DNA from: Vulcanimicrobiota bacterium
Lineage (GTDB): Bacteria > Vulcanimicrobiota > Vulcanimicrobiia > Vulcanimicrobiales > Vulcanimicrobiaceae
Assembly: GCA_019237435.1 (NCBI GenBank)
Contig: JAFAHB010000172.1
Location: 1-6,711 of the forward strand
DNA length: 6,711 bases
Reading direction: 5' to 3'
Shown here: positions 1-5,747 of the stretch, piece after piece
Position numbering within the stretch: position 1 is the stretch's first letter
Layout: each line of letters opens with the position of its first letter
Notes under the pieces: generated by a model
Seen by the model: the letters and a program-made list of their open reading frames with translations, nothing else
Database searches by the model: none
What the model was told of the DNA's origin: nothing
Program-made: the position numbers and the translations under genes

Positions 1-1094
1 AAATCGGGCTGCGGCGGCGACGCGTTGTCGAACCAGCCGCCCCAATCGTCCCAGATGACGACGATTGCGGTCGAATTCCAATAGGGGCTCTGACCGATCG
101 CGTTCACGATCGACGTCACCCACGACGGCCCGGTATTGCTATGCGCGCCGGGATGGTCGGAGTCGGCATGGCTGGGCGTAACCCAGCTAACGTCCGCGAG
201 CTGATTGTTTTGAATGTCGGTAAGGACTTGCGTTTGCGGCGCGATGACGTCGGTATACCAGTCCGCGCCGTCGCCCGAGCAAGTCTGCGGCGGCGTGAAC
301 TGCGCGCACCGCACGTAGGCGATCTCCTCGAACGGAGACCAGATGCCGCCGTCCAGATGGTTTTGCACGTAGTACTTCCACGATACTCCGCCCGTGTCGA
401 GCACTTGCGCAATCGTGTTGAACTGGATAAAGCACGGGAACGGTCCGGTTCCCGGTGGCTCGAGTTGTCGCTTGTCGTTGACCAACGAGCTTTTCGTGCC
501 GGGCGGTGAATCGCAGTCGTTCGGAGTGTGGTCCGGATAGTTAACCTGCGCGGTCGTCGAGCTCATGTCGTCGTTGCCGGCGATCGCGGTCAGATGGGCC
601 GTGAAGCTGCCGCCAAACTCGGTGGGAAACATTTCATCGGCCAGCACGTACTGCTCGGCCATCGCCCAGTATGGCGCAATCTCGGGGTGATCCATAAAGG
701 CGTATGCTGCAAAATTCTTTCCCGGGCCGATGTGAAAACCGTCCATCTTGCCGTTATCCCAGCCGGTGATCGCAGAGTTCCAATCGTGCGGAAGATTGGG
801 ATTGGTTTCAAACGTCGTTTGATGCAGCGGCACCAGCACGCGGTGATGGATATGATTGAAAGCGTAGCCGGACGTCGGCGCGTTGGCGCCGGGAAATCCG
901 GCAAAAAAGTTTTCGAAGCTGCGGTTCTCTTGGATGATGACGACGACGTGGGAGAGATGCTTGCTTGCGCGGTGCGCCATCGCACGCGACGCGCTCGCCG
1001 GTAGGGCGGCGGAAGATCTGCTTGACGCGATGGAAGAACAGCCTGCGCACAAAAGTGCGAGCGAAACGATGGAAAATAATGTCCGAACTGGCAT
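1..1094 (-). CDS. Secreted phosphoesterase (phospholipase C / acid phosphatase family), 3' end cut off by window
   Basis: I read 364 residues with no stop before the window edge. The family (PF04185: phospholipase C, AcpA-type acid phosphatase) hydrolyses phosphoester bonds of lipids or other substrates outside the cytoplasm. Family signatures seen are VVVIIQENRSFENFF (residues 50-64, with the metal-site E56-N57), FPTEFGGSF (156-164, where the nucleophilic Ser/Thr usually lies, perhaps S163), SHADSDHPGAH (308-318) and IWDDWGGWFDN (347-357, metal-binding D349-D350). The N-terminus VRTLFSIVSLALLCAGC is a signal peptide with a lipobox-like end at C19, so a lipoprotein is likely, although Cys at -3 is atypical. 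ATG at 1094 is chosen because GGAG lies 5 bases upstream and the signal peptide starts there; the in-frame ATG at 980 would remove it. The family often has DHV where this protein has D356-N357-A358. Substrate unknown. Confidence is high for the family and lower for phospholipase versus phosphatase. Confidence 0.9.
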   Translation of the reverse strand, partial: MPVRTLFSIVSLALLCAGCSSIASSRSSAALPASASRAMAHRASKHLSHVVVIIQENRSFENFFAGFPGANAPTSGYAFNHIHHRVLVPLHQTTFETNPNLPHDWNSAITGWDNGKMDGFHIGPGKNFAAYAFMDHPEIAPYWAMAEQYVLADEMFPTEFGGSFTAHLTAIAGNDDMSSTTAQVNYPDHTPNDCDSPPGTKSSLVNDKRQLEPPGTGPFPCFIQFNTIAQVLDTGGVSWKYYVQNHLDGGIWSPFEEIAYVRCAQFTPPQTCSGDGADWYTDVIAPQTQVLTDIQNNQLADVSWVTPSHADSDHPGAHSNTGPSWVTSIVNAIGQSPYWNSTAIVVIWDDWGGWFDNASPPQPD

Positions 1095-1118
1095 GCACAC
1101 TCCGAGCGGGAAGGGACG

Positions 1119-1148
1119 AGTATTTTTCGGGCAGTTTCGGCTCGACAA
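1119..1148 (-). promoter_or_regulatory. Putative sigma70-type promoter of the phosphoesterase gene
   Basis: Read on the minus strand, TTGTCG (1148-1143) is followed by an 18-base spacer and AATACT (1124-1119). Each hexamer matches 4 of 6 consensus bases. The predicted start near 1112 would leave a leader of about 18 bases that includes the GGAG ribosome site at 1103-1100. Position supports it more than sequence does. Confidence 0.4.
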
Positions 1149-1169
1149 ACGCTTCGCCCCTGCCGCGAT

Positions 1170-1198
1170 TTGCGATTGCCGCGGCGTCCTGCTATACT
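1170..1198 (+). promoter_or_regulatory. Putative sigma70-type promoter for the tRNA/tadA unit
   Basis: TTGCGA (1170-1175), a 17-base spacer, then TATACT (1193-1198). Spacing is optimal and both hexamers are close to consensus. Transcription would start near 1205, about 23 bases before the mature tRNA 5' end, giving a short leader for RNase P to remove. It points away from the phosphoesterase promoter. The genes that follow on the same strand with short gaps may all be served by it. Confidence 0.65.
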
Positions 1199-1227
1199 GC
1201 GTTCTCGAATGGCGCCGTACAGGTTAC

Positions 1228-1299
1228 GGCTCGGTAGCTCAGTGGTAGAGCAGGGGACTCATAAGCCCTTGGCCGTAGGTTCAAGTCCTACCCGAGCCA
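1228..1299 (+). tRNA. tRNA with CAU anticodon (elongator Met or lysidine-type Ile2)
   Basis: A full cloverleaf is seen: acceptor GGCTCGG/CCGAGCC, D-arm GCTC/GAGC with a 7-base loop, anticodon stem GGGGA/GCCCT with loop CTCATAA (CAU at 1260-1262), 5-base variable loop, T-arm GTAGG/CCTAC with loop TTCAAGT, discriminator A. No CCA is encoded. It is not the initiator: position 1 pairs normally with 72 (G-C), and the three G-C pairs do not sit at the loop end of the anticodon stem. Met elongator and the Ile2 tRNA, whose C34 is changed to lysidine by TilS, cannot be told apart with confidence here. The GGGGACTCATAA...CTTGG segment resembles E. coli Ile2. The last anticodon-stem pair (31-39) is an A:G mismatch. 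Confidence 0.96.
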
Positions 1300-1326
1300 C
1301 AATGACAAAGGCTAGGTGGTTCTTCT

Positions 1327-1563
1327 ATGTCGACGATTCCGTGCGATTTCTGCCCTCATCCGGTCGATCGGGCTCAAATGGAGGAGATCGAGATCTCGCA
1401 CTACGTGCCCGATTCCTCGGGCGAAGACCTCGCGTACGCGCGGACGTACTTCTTCGGCCATCCCGACTGCGTGCGCAAGTTTTACCGGACGCTTGTCGAT
1501 CACAAGCTCGACCTCTTCAAACACATCCCCAGCGCGGGATCGCCGCCCGATGCCGCCCGCTAA
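1327..1563 (+). CDS. Small Cys/His protein (78 aa), possible zinc-binding treble clef; function unknown
   Basis: I do not recognise this protein as a named family. AGGTGG at 1314-1319 stands 7 bases before the ATG, a strong ribosome site, and the frame ends in TAA just before tRNA-Arg. The sequence has C6-x2-C9 near the N-terminus and H45-x2-C48 in the segment YFFGHPDCVRKFY. That segment resembles the second half of small YHS/TRASH/MYM-type zinc fingers, which have an aromatic run, a metal pair and then a basic-aromatic helix, with His in place of the usual Cys. The middle is acidic (EEIEI, SSGEDL). No signal peptide or membrane segment is present, so it should be cytoplasmic. It lies between two tRNA genes and upstream of tadA, probably in one transcript, which may hint at an RNA-linked role; that is inference only. 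Confidence 0.75.
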   Translation: MSTIPCDFCPHPVDRAQMEEIEISHYVPDSSGEDLAYARTYFFGHPDCVRKFYRTLVDHKLDLFKHIPSAGSPPDAAR

Positions 1564-1580
1564 ATCACGCCTCCTTGCGT

Positions 1581-1654
1581 GCGCCCGTAGCGTAGCTGGA
1601 TAACGCACAGCCCTCCGAAGGCTGGGATCGGGGGTTCGAATCCCTCCGGGCGCG
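1581..1654 (+). tRNA. tRNA-Arg (CCG anticodon)
   Basis: Acceptor GCGCCCG/CGGGCGC, D-stem GCGT/ACGC, anticodon stem CAGCC/GGCTG around loop CTCCGAA (CCG at 1615-1617), 5-base variable loop, T-stem GGGGG/CCCTC with loop TTCGAAT, discriminator G. It closely resembles the E. coli tRNA-Arg that reads CGG. No CCA is encoded. It starts 17 bases after the stop of the small upstream gene and ends 30 bases before tadA, so it is probably cut from a mixed mRNA/tRNA transcript. Confidence 0.97.
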
Positions 1655-1684
1655 CGACTGGCCCAACAGGTAGTTTTAACGACG

Positions 1685-2191
1685 GTGCACGATCTTTCGG
1701 GAAGCGAAAGCGACGAACGGATTCTTCGTCGCGCGATCGAGCTTGCGCGAGAAGCGGCCCGATTAGGAGACGTGCCGATCGGCGCGGTTCTGATCGCCGG
1801 CGATCTCATTCTGGAGGCAAAGAACGAAAAGGAGCTGCGCCGCGATCCTACGGCGCACGCCGAAATGCTCTTGCTGCGTGAAGCCGCGCGGCGCTTAGAA
1901 GCGTGGCGGCTATCCGATGCCACGTTGTACGTTACGAAGGAACCCTGCGTGATGTGCGCCGGAGCAATCATCGCCGCGCGCATCAAGCGGCTGGTCTACG
2001 GTGCCAAAGATCCGAAGGGCGGCGCCGATGGGGGCGCGTTCGACGTGCTTCGCTCGTCCAAGGCGAATCATCGGCTCGAAATAAACGCGGGCGTCCTTGA
2101 GAACGAAGCCGCCGACCAGCTGCAGCAATTCTTCCGCGATCGACGCTCCGACAGTCGAGAAGGTATAACGCGTGCATCGTCCCAACCCTGA
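1685..2191 (+). CDS. tadA: tRNA-specific adenosine(34) deaminase
   Basis: TadA deaminates A34 to inosine in tRNA-Arg(ACG), letting one tRNA read several CGN codons. This 168-residue protein has the usual length and all key parts: N47 of NEKELRRDPTAHAE for substrate contact, H58-A59-E60 (zinc ligand and proton-shuttling Glu), and P87-C88-V89-M90-C91 (two more zinc ligands) followed by the AGAIIAARIKRLVYGA core. T84-K85-E86 precedes the PCxxC motif, where TLEP is more usual. The start is GTG at 1685; it has no good ribosome site (AGG lies 14 bases away), but no other start keeps the N-terminal helix. The C-terminus from about residue 140 is charged and variable. Flanking genes are tRNA-Arg(CCG) and tRNA-Ser(CGA), neither of which is its A34 substrate. 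Confidence 0.96.
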   Translation: MHDLSGSESDERILRRAIELAREAARLGDVPIGAVLIAGDLILEAKNEKELRRDPTAHAEMLLLREAARRLEAWRLSDATLYVTKEPCVMCAGAIIAARIKRLVYGAKDPKGGADGGAFDVLRSSKANHRLEINAGVLENEAADQLQQFFRDRRSDSREGITRASSQP

Positions 2192-2196
2192 GCGTT

Positions 2197-2284
2197 GGAG
2201 AGGTGGTCGAGTGGTTGAAGGCACCCGCCTCGAAAGCGGGCGAACGTGTTGAGCGTTCCGTGAGTTCGAATCTCACCCTCTCCG
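2197..2284 (+). tRNA. tRNA-Ser (CGA anticodon)
   Basis: An 88-base class II tRNA with acceptor GGAGAGG/CCTCTCC, anticodon stem CCCGC/GCGGG around loop CTCGAAA (CGA at 2231-2233), a long variable arm in which GAACG pairs with CGTTC (about 2242-2258), T-arm GTGAG/CTCAC with loop TTCGAAT, and discriminator G as in serine tRNAs. It reads UCG. CCA is not encoded. The gene begins 5 bases after the tadA stop codon, so the two are very likely transcribed together. Confidence 0.97.
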
Positions 2285-2327
2285 TATGTTCCTAACGTGC
2301 TGCATACCGTGTCGGGGCCGCTCGTCG

Positions 2328-3722
2328 CTATGCGACTTGAGGCAGCTTGACGATAAAGCGGGAGCCGTTGGGGCTGCTGTCGAGCGATACCGTTCCGTGC
2401 GCGCGCTCGACCGCCCGTTTTACGATCGCGAGTCCAAGTCCGGAACCCGGCACGTCGCGTTGCGTACCGCGATAGAAGCGATCGAAAACCCGTGACGCAT
2501 CGGTGGAAGGAATCCCGGGACCTTGGTCGCTGACCTCGATCACCGCCGACGAATCTTTCGCCTGTACCTGCACGCCGATCTGTCCGACTCCGTACTTGAC
2601 GGCATTGTCGGTGAGATTGGTCACGACGTACCCGAGCTCGGTGGGATCGATAGCGGCGAGAATTCCCGTTTGCGTCGAAACCGCAAAGCGCCGTTCCGGA
2701 TGCGCGTCCGCAATGGGCGCGACCAAATCGGCGACCAGCGTTCCAACGTCGATCGGCGGCGCCGAGCCGAGCGCTTCGGGATTCTCCCATCGTTCCAACA
2801 GGATCAGCTTGTCAATGAGGGCGCCCATGATGCGGCTCTGGTCGTTCATCGTATCCAAAATGTGTTCGCGGTCGGCGGGGCTCTCGAAACCGCCGCGCCG
2901 GAGAATCGCGATAAACCCTTGCACGACCGTAAGCGGCGTTCGGAGTTGATGGCCGGCATCGGCAATGAACTGTCGCATCGACGCGTTTGCACGGTCGCGC
3001 GATGCGAACGCACGCTCCATCCGCTCGATCGCGCCGTTGTAAGCGGCTGCAAGCGCGCCGAGCTCGTGTCGCGGGTCAGCGGGAATCGCCTGCGGCGTTA
3101 GGTCTCCGGCGGCAAATCGGCGCAACGCAGCGGTAACGTCGTCGAGCGGCCTGACGGCCTGACGCGTCAAGGCGCGAGCGATCAAAATGCCGCACGCTAT
3201 GGCGACGATGAGTCCCACGAGCAACGGAAGCAGGAAGGATCGCACCGTGGACACCAGCGTCGCATCGTTGCTGCGCACGATGATGTAGAGGCTACCGACG
3301 TGCGCGTAGAGACGCGGAAGACCGAACGCGGTCGCGAGTCCGAGAATGATTCGAGCCGCCGGTCCGGTCGCACGCGGATCGCCGGAAAGATCCCCGCGGC
3401 TGCGAACGACGACGATCGGCCGCGGGTCGGCTCTATGGATGCGGTAAACCGTAACTCGCGTTGCGGCGTCGAGGAAAACGATTTCGGTGCCGGTTCCGAG
3501 CAAGAGCGAGGCGGCGAAATCGCCGCCGGCGCGCGCCGTGACCGGACTGTTGCGGCTCAGCGCGGACTCCAACTGCGTAAGCGTGCCGCTTAGCTCATTT
3601 GAGAGTGCCCGGATGTAAATGCCGAACGCTACCAGGGCTCCGGCTAGCAGCACCGCTACGAGCAGCAGCGAAATCTCGACGGCGGCGAGCCTTTGAATGC
3701 GACGGGCGAGACGCGTCGTCAT
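2328..3722 (-). CDS. Sensor histidine kinase (HAMP-HisKA-HATPase), partner of the adjacent OmpR-type regulator
   Basis: A 464-residue inner-membrane kinase that autophosphorylates on His and passes phosphate to the regulator encoded just upstream. Layout: TM1 about 17-38, extracytoplasmic sensor region about 39-162, TM2 about 163-185, HAMP about 186-240 (RPLDDVTAAL, AAGDL), dimerisation/phosphoacceptor helix with DAGHQLRTPLT (H258), then ATP-binding boxes N (NLTDNAVKY, N373), G1 (DQGPGIP, 399-405), F (FDRFYRG) and G2 (GSGLGLAI, 426-433). All catalytic motifs are present. Gln follows the phospho-His where most kinases have Glu; HQLRTPL also occurs in TctE-like kinases. ATG at 3722 overlaps the regulator's TGA as ATGA, showing translational coupling; the 47 extra open codons upstream overlap the regulator gene and look spurious. 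The sensor region is not a domain I recognise, so the signal is unknown. Confidence 0.95.
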   Translation of the reverse strand: MTTRLARRIQRLAAVEISLLLVAVLLAGALVAFGIYIRALSNELSGTLTQLESALSRNSPVTARAGGDFAASLLLGTGTEIVFLDAATRVTVYRIHRADPRPIVVVRSRGDLSGDPRATGPAARIILGLATAFGLPRLYAHVGSLYIIVRSNDATLVSTVRSFLLPLLVGLIVAIACGILIARALTRQAVRPLDDVTAALRRFAAGDLTPQAIPADPRHELGALAAAYNGAIERMERAFASRDRANASMRQFIADAGHQLRTPLTVVQGFIAILRRGGFESPADREHILDTMNDQSRIMGALIDKLILLERWENPEALGSAPPIDVGTLVADLVAPIADAHPERRFAVSTQTGILAAIDPTELGYVVTNLTDNAVKYGVGQIGVQVQAKDSSAVIEVSDQGPGIPSTDASRVFDRFYRGTQRDVPGSGLGLAIVKRAVERAHGTVSLDSSPNGSRFIVKLPQVA

Positions 3723-4468
3723 GCAGGGCCCGTCCGTAAGGAGTATCCGGCTCCGCGCAACGTGTGAATCAGCTTCACCGCTTCGCCGCTGTCGATCTTT
3801 GCGCGTAGGAACGAGACGTACGTTTCGACCGTATTCGGAATGACGTCGCGGTCGATGCCCCAAACGAGATCGAGCAACTCCGAACGCGTAAGTACTTCGC
3901 CGGCGTGTTCGGCGAACACGCGCAGCAAGTCGAACTCTCGCGGCGAGAGCTCGATGCGGCGGTTGCCGCGGTATGCCGTGCGGCTCGAAGCCTCGATCGT
4001 TAGATCGGAGTAGCTCAGCGTTTCCCGGCGGTCGATTTGCGGGCGCCGCAGTAGAGTGCGCACGCGCGCGACGAGCTCCTCGAGATCGAAGGGTTTGGCG
4101 ACGTAATCGTCGGCGCCGGCGGCGAAGCCGGCGAGCTTTTCATCCAGCTCTATGCGGGCAGTGAGCATGACGACGGGGACGGTCGTCAGCTTACGAAACT
4201 CGGGCAAGAGCGCGAGCCCGTCCCGGTCGGGCAGCATCACGTCCAGGACGATCAGATCGGGGAGCCATGACTCCAACAGCAAGAAAGCCGCTGCTCCGTC
4301 GGCAACCGTTCGAACCGCGAACCCGGCTTGCTCTAAACCATACTGGAGCAGCTCGCGCAAGCCGCGCTCGTCGTCGACCACCAGGACCCGGGCGGTCTGC
4401 GGAAGCGGGCTTCTCAGACTCGCTCCAGGATTCGAAGCGCGTGCTTTGGCTACAATTGGCTCAGACAT
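3719..4468 (-). CDS. OmpR/PhoB-family response regulator
   Basis: A 249-residue DNA-binding regulator. The receiver domain spans about 26-145: acidic pocket D32-D33, phosphoacceptor D76 (VLDVMLPDRDG), switch T103 (VVMLTAR) and K125 (DDYVAKPF). The winged-helix domain spans about 150-245, with ELSPREFDLL, LTRSELLDLVWG, the recognition helix VETYVSFLRAKI and the wing IHTLRGAGYSL, as in OmpR, PhoB and QseB. It is first in an operon with the kinase and divergent from the efflux genes, so pump control and self-control are likely (inference). About 25 low-complexity residues precede the receiver domain, which is long for the family. The ATG at 4468 has only a weak, distant ribosome site; the next ATG, GTG or TTG is inside the receiver core, though a rare CTG at codon 18 follows GGAG by 5 bases. 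The exact start is less certain than the gene. Confidence 0.95.
   Translation of the reverse strand: MSEPIVAKARASNPGASLRSPLPQTARVLVVDDERGLRELLQYGLEQAGFAVRTVADGAAAFLLLESWLPDLIVLDVMLPDRDGLALLPEFRKLTTVPVVMLTARIELDEKLAGFAAGADDYVAKPFDLEELVARVRTLLRRPQIDRRETLSYSDLTIEASSRTAYRGNRRIELSPREFDLLRVFAEHAGEVLTRSELLDLVWGIDRDVIPNTVETYVSFLRAKIDSGEAVKLIHTLRGAGYSLRTGPA
4446..4461 (+). promoter_or_regulatory. Putative operator: TTGGCT direct repeat with 10-bp period at the divergent start site
   Basis: TTGGCT occurs at 4446-4451 and again at 4456-4461, giving TTGGCTACAATTGGCT. Tandem direct repeats about one helical turn apart are the known binding geometry for OmpR/PhoB-family dimers, and such a regulator begins here. 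On the minus strand the two copies fall in different codon phases, so protein repetition does not explain them. A related TTGGGCT lies at 4487-4493. Binding is inferred, not shown. Confidence 0.4.
4451..4456 (+). promoter_or_regulatory. Possible -10 element of the efflux operon (leaderless or nearly so)
   Basis: TACAAT matches the -10 consensus at 5 of 6 positions and ends 10 bases before the adaptor ATG. A start 6-7 bases downstream would fall at about 4463, leaving 0-4 untranslated bases. No ribosome-binding sequence precedes the ATG, which agrees with a leaderless message. The -35 region (GGATTC at 4428-4433 with 17-base spacing) is poor, as expected if an activator is needed. The element lies inside the putative operator. 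Confidence 0.35.
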
Positions 4469-5747
4469 GGAACGCGGGGCTTCCCATTGGGCTAAATTCT
4501 TCGGTGCCGTGCTGGCGATTCTAGCTGCGTTCGGCTGCGCCGCCCGCCGGCCGCCTCCCCCGCCCGCACCCTACGTGGAGACAACCCTTACCAGCTTCGG
4601 GTCGATCGAACCCGCTCGGCAGCTTGCCGGCGTCGTTGCCCCCTACCAAAACGTCGCAATCCAGAGCACGCTTTCGGAGCCGGCCGATTCGGTATTCGTG
4701 CGCGAGGGCGATTCGGTGCGCTCCGGGCAGCTGCTCGCCCAGCTGGACACCTCGGATCTACAAGCGCAACTCCAATCGGATCTTGCGACCGCCAACAGCA
4801 ACCACGCTAATACCGTGCACACGGTGTACCAAGGGTCGCTGAATATTCAGCAGGGTGTCGACACCGAGCGCAACGCTGAAGCCGCGGTGCAGCAAGCCCA
4901 GCAAACGCTCACTAACGATCAGCGAAATCTGCAGCGCGATCAAAATTTACTCGCGCAGGGTTACATTTCGCAACAGGCCGTTGACGCGCAAGCCACGCTC
5001 GTCAAGAACGACCAACAAGCGCTCAACTCCGCGACGGCCAACCTTGAGTCGGCGCGTTCCACCGTGCATGCCAACGGGACGCTCTCCGGCCAGGGTCTTC
5101 AATCCGCCGCGGTGCAACAATCGGCCGCGCAAGAAAACGTCGCGCTCGCGCAAGCGCAACAGGTGCGCGTGCAGATCGCCAAAGCGGCCATCGTTTCACC
5201 GGTGAGCGGCGTCGTCGTCAACCGGAACATCAATCCCGGCGAGTATCCCGGCTCGCGTGAGATTTTCACGCTGCAGCAGATCGACCCGGTTTACGCCGTT
5301 CTTCACGCTTCGAGCGAAGAAGTCGCTCGCATCCTCAACGGCGCGTCGGCAAAAATCTCCGCGCCGGATCTCATCGGAAGCGAGCGGCACTTCCGAGGGC
5401 ATGTCGTGGGCGTTTTGAACGAGATAAATCCCGGCTCGACTGATTTCCAAGTAAAGGTTTTGCTTTCGAATCCGGGCCAGCGCTTGCGGCCGGGAATGGT
5501 CGTGCGCGGAACGGTCGCCACGGTGCCGGTACGCGGCGTCCGCGTTCCCGTCAGCGCTTTCACCGATGACAATCACGACGCCGTGATGGCCGTGGCCGCC
5601 GACGGGACGGTGAAAACGCAGCGCGTCGCTGAGGTCGGATCCGATGGAACGAGCTCCGTCGTTTCTGGGATCGACTCGGGCGTTCGCGTCGTTCGCAACG
5701 GCCAGATGAGTCTCGGCGACGGCGAGAAGGTCTCGTTGCAGCAGTGA
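4467..5747 (+). CDS. RND efflux periplasmic adaptor (membrane fusion protein), predicted lipoprotein
   Basis: A 426-residue adaptor that would link the inner-membrane RND permease encoded next to an outer-membrane TolC-type channel. A signal peptide (residues 1-23, hydrophobic WAKFFGAVLAILAAFG) ends at C24, so lipid anchoring is likely; a Pro-rich linker follows (29-35). The lipoyl/barrel-sandwich halves lie at about 55-94 (VFVREGDSVRSGQLLAQLD) and 239-275 (IVSPVSGVVV), with a beta-barrel and membrane-proximal domain behind them (RLRPGMVVRGTV). Between the halves, about 97-236 is a Gln/Ala-rich helical hairpin, longer than that of AcrA. Its tip carries R157-x3-L161-x6-S168, the RLS motif known to contact TolC. 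ATG at 4467 is fixed by the signal peptide; 105 open codons upstream only mirror the regulator gene. The stop overlaps the permease start by four bases. Substrate unknown. Confidence 0.94.
   Translation: MERGASHWAKFFGAVLAILAAFGCAARRPPPPPAPYVETTLTSFGSIEPARQLAGVVAPYQNVAIQSTLSEPADSVFVREGDSVRSGQLLAQLDTSDLQAQLQSDLATANSNHANTVHTVYQGSLNIQQGVDTERNAEAAVQQAQQTLTNDQRNLQRDQNLLAQGYISQQAVDAQATLVKNDQQALNSATANLESARSTVHANGTLSGQGLQSAAVQQSAAQENVALAQAQQVRVQIAKAAIVSPVSGVVVNRNINPGEYPGSREIFTLQQIDPVYAVLHASSEEVARILNGASAKISAPDLIGSERHFRGHVVGVLNEINPGSTDFQVKVLLSNPGQRLRPGMVVRGTVATVPVRGVRVPVSAFTDDNHDAVMAVAADGTVKTQRVAEVGSDGTSSVVSGIDSGVRVVRNGQMSLGDGEKVSLQQ

Noticed and set aside
1685..2191. tadA next to tRNA-Arg as an enzyme-substrate pair
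   Set aside because: The adjacent tRNA-Arg has anticodon CCG. TadA acts on A34 of the ACG tRNA, which is not in this window.
1228..2284. tRNA cluster as an integration site for a mobile element
   Set aside because: No integrase gene, no duplicated tRNA 3' end and no direct repeats of tRNA sequence are seen; the neighbouring genes are ordinary in composition.
2324..2336. Hairpin GTCGC-TAT-GCGAC at the end of the kinase gene, as a terminator
   Set aside because: Only five base pairs, overlapping the stop codon, with no T-run on either strand.
2068..2790. Long minus-strand open frame of 240 codons across tadA, tRNA-Ser and the kinase
   Set aside because: It crosses a tRNA gene and reads the kinase gene in a wrong frame; the translation is Arg-rich with no family resemblance.
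3723..3863. Upstream extension of the histidine kinase by 47 codons
   Set aside because: It overlaps the regulator's DNA-binding domain and puts basic, non-conserved sequence ahead of TM1. The ATGA overlap at 3722-3719 is the natural start.
4110..4137. GC-rich inverted sequence GCCGGC...GCCGGC
   Set aside because: It falls within well-conserved receiver-domain codons (the AGFAAGAD region) and is explained by Ala/Gly codons in GC-rich DNA.
4152..4466. In-frame upstream extension of the adaptor (105 further codons)
   Set aside because: It lies wholly antisense to the response regulator, reads as low-complexity Arg/Ser sequence and would bury the signal peptide that begins at 4467.
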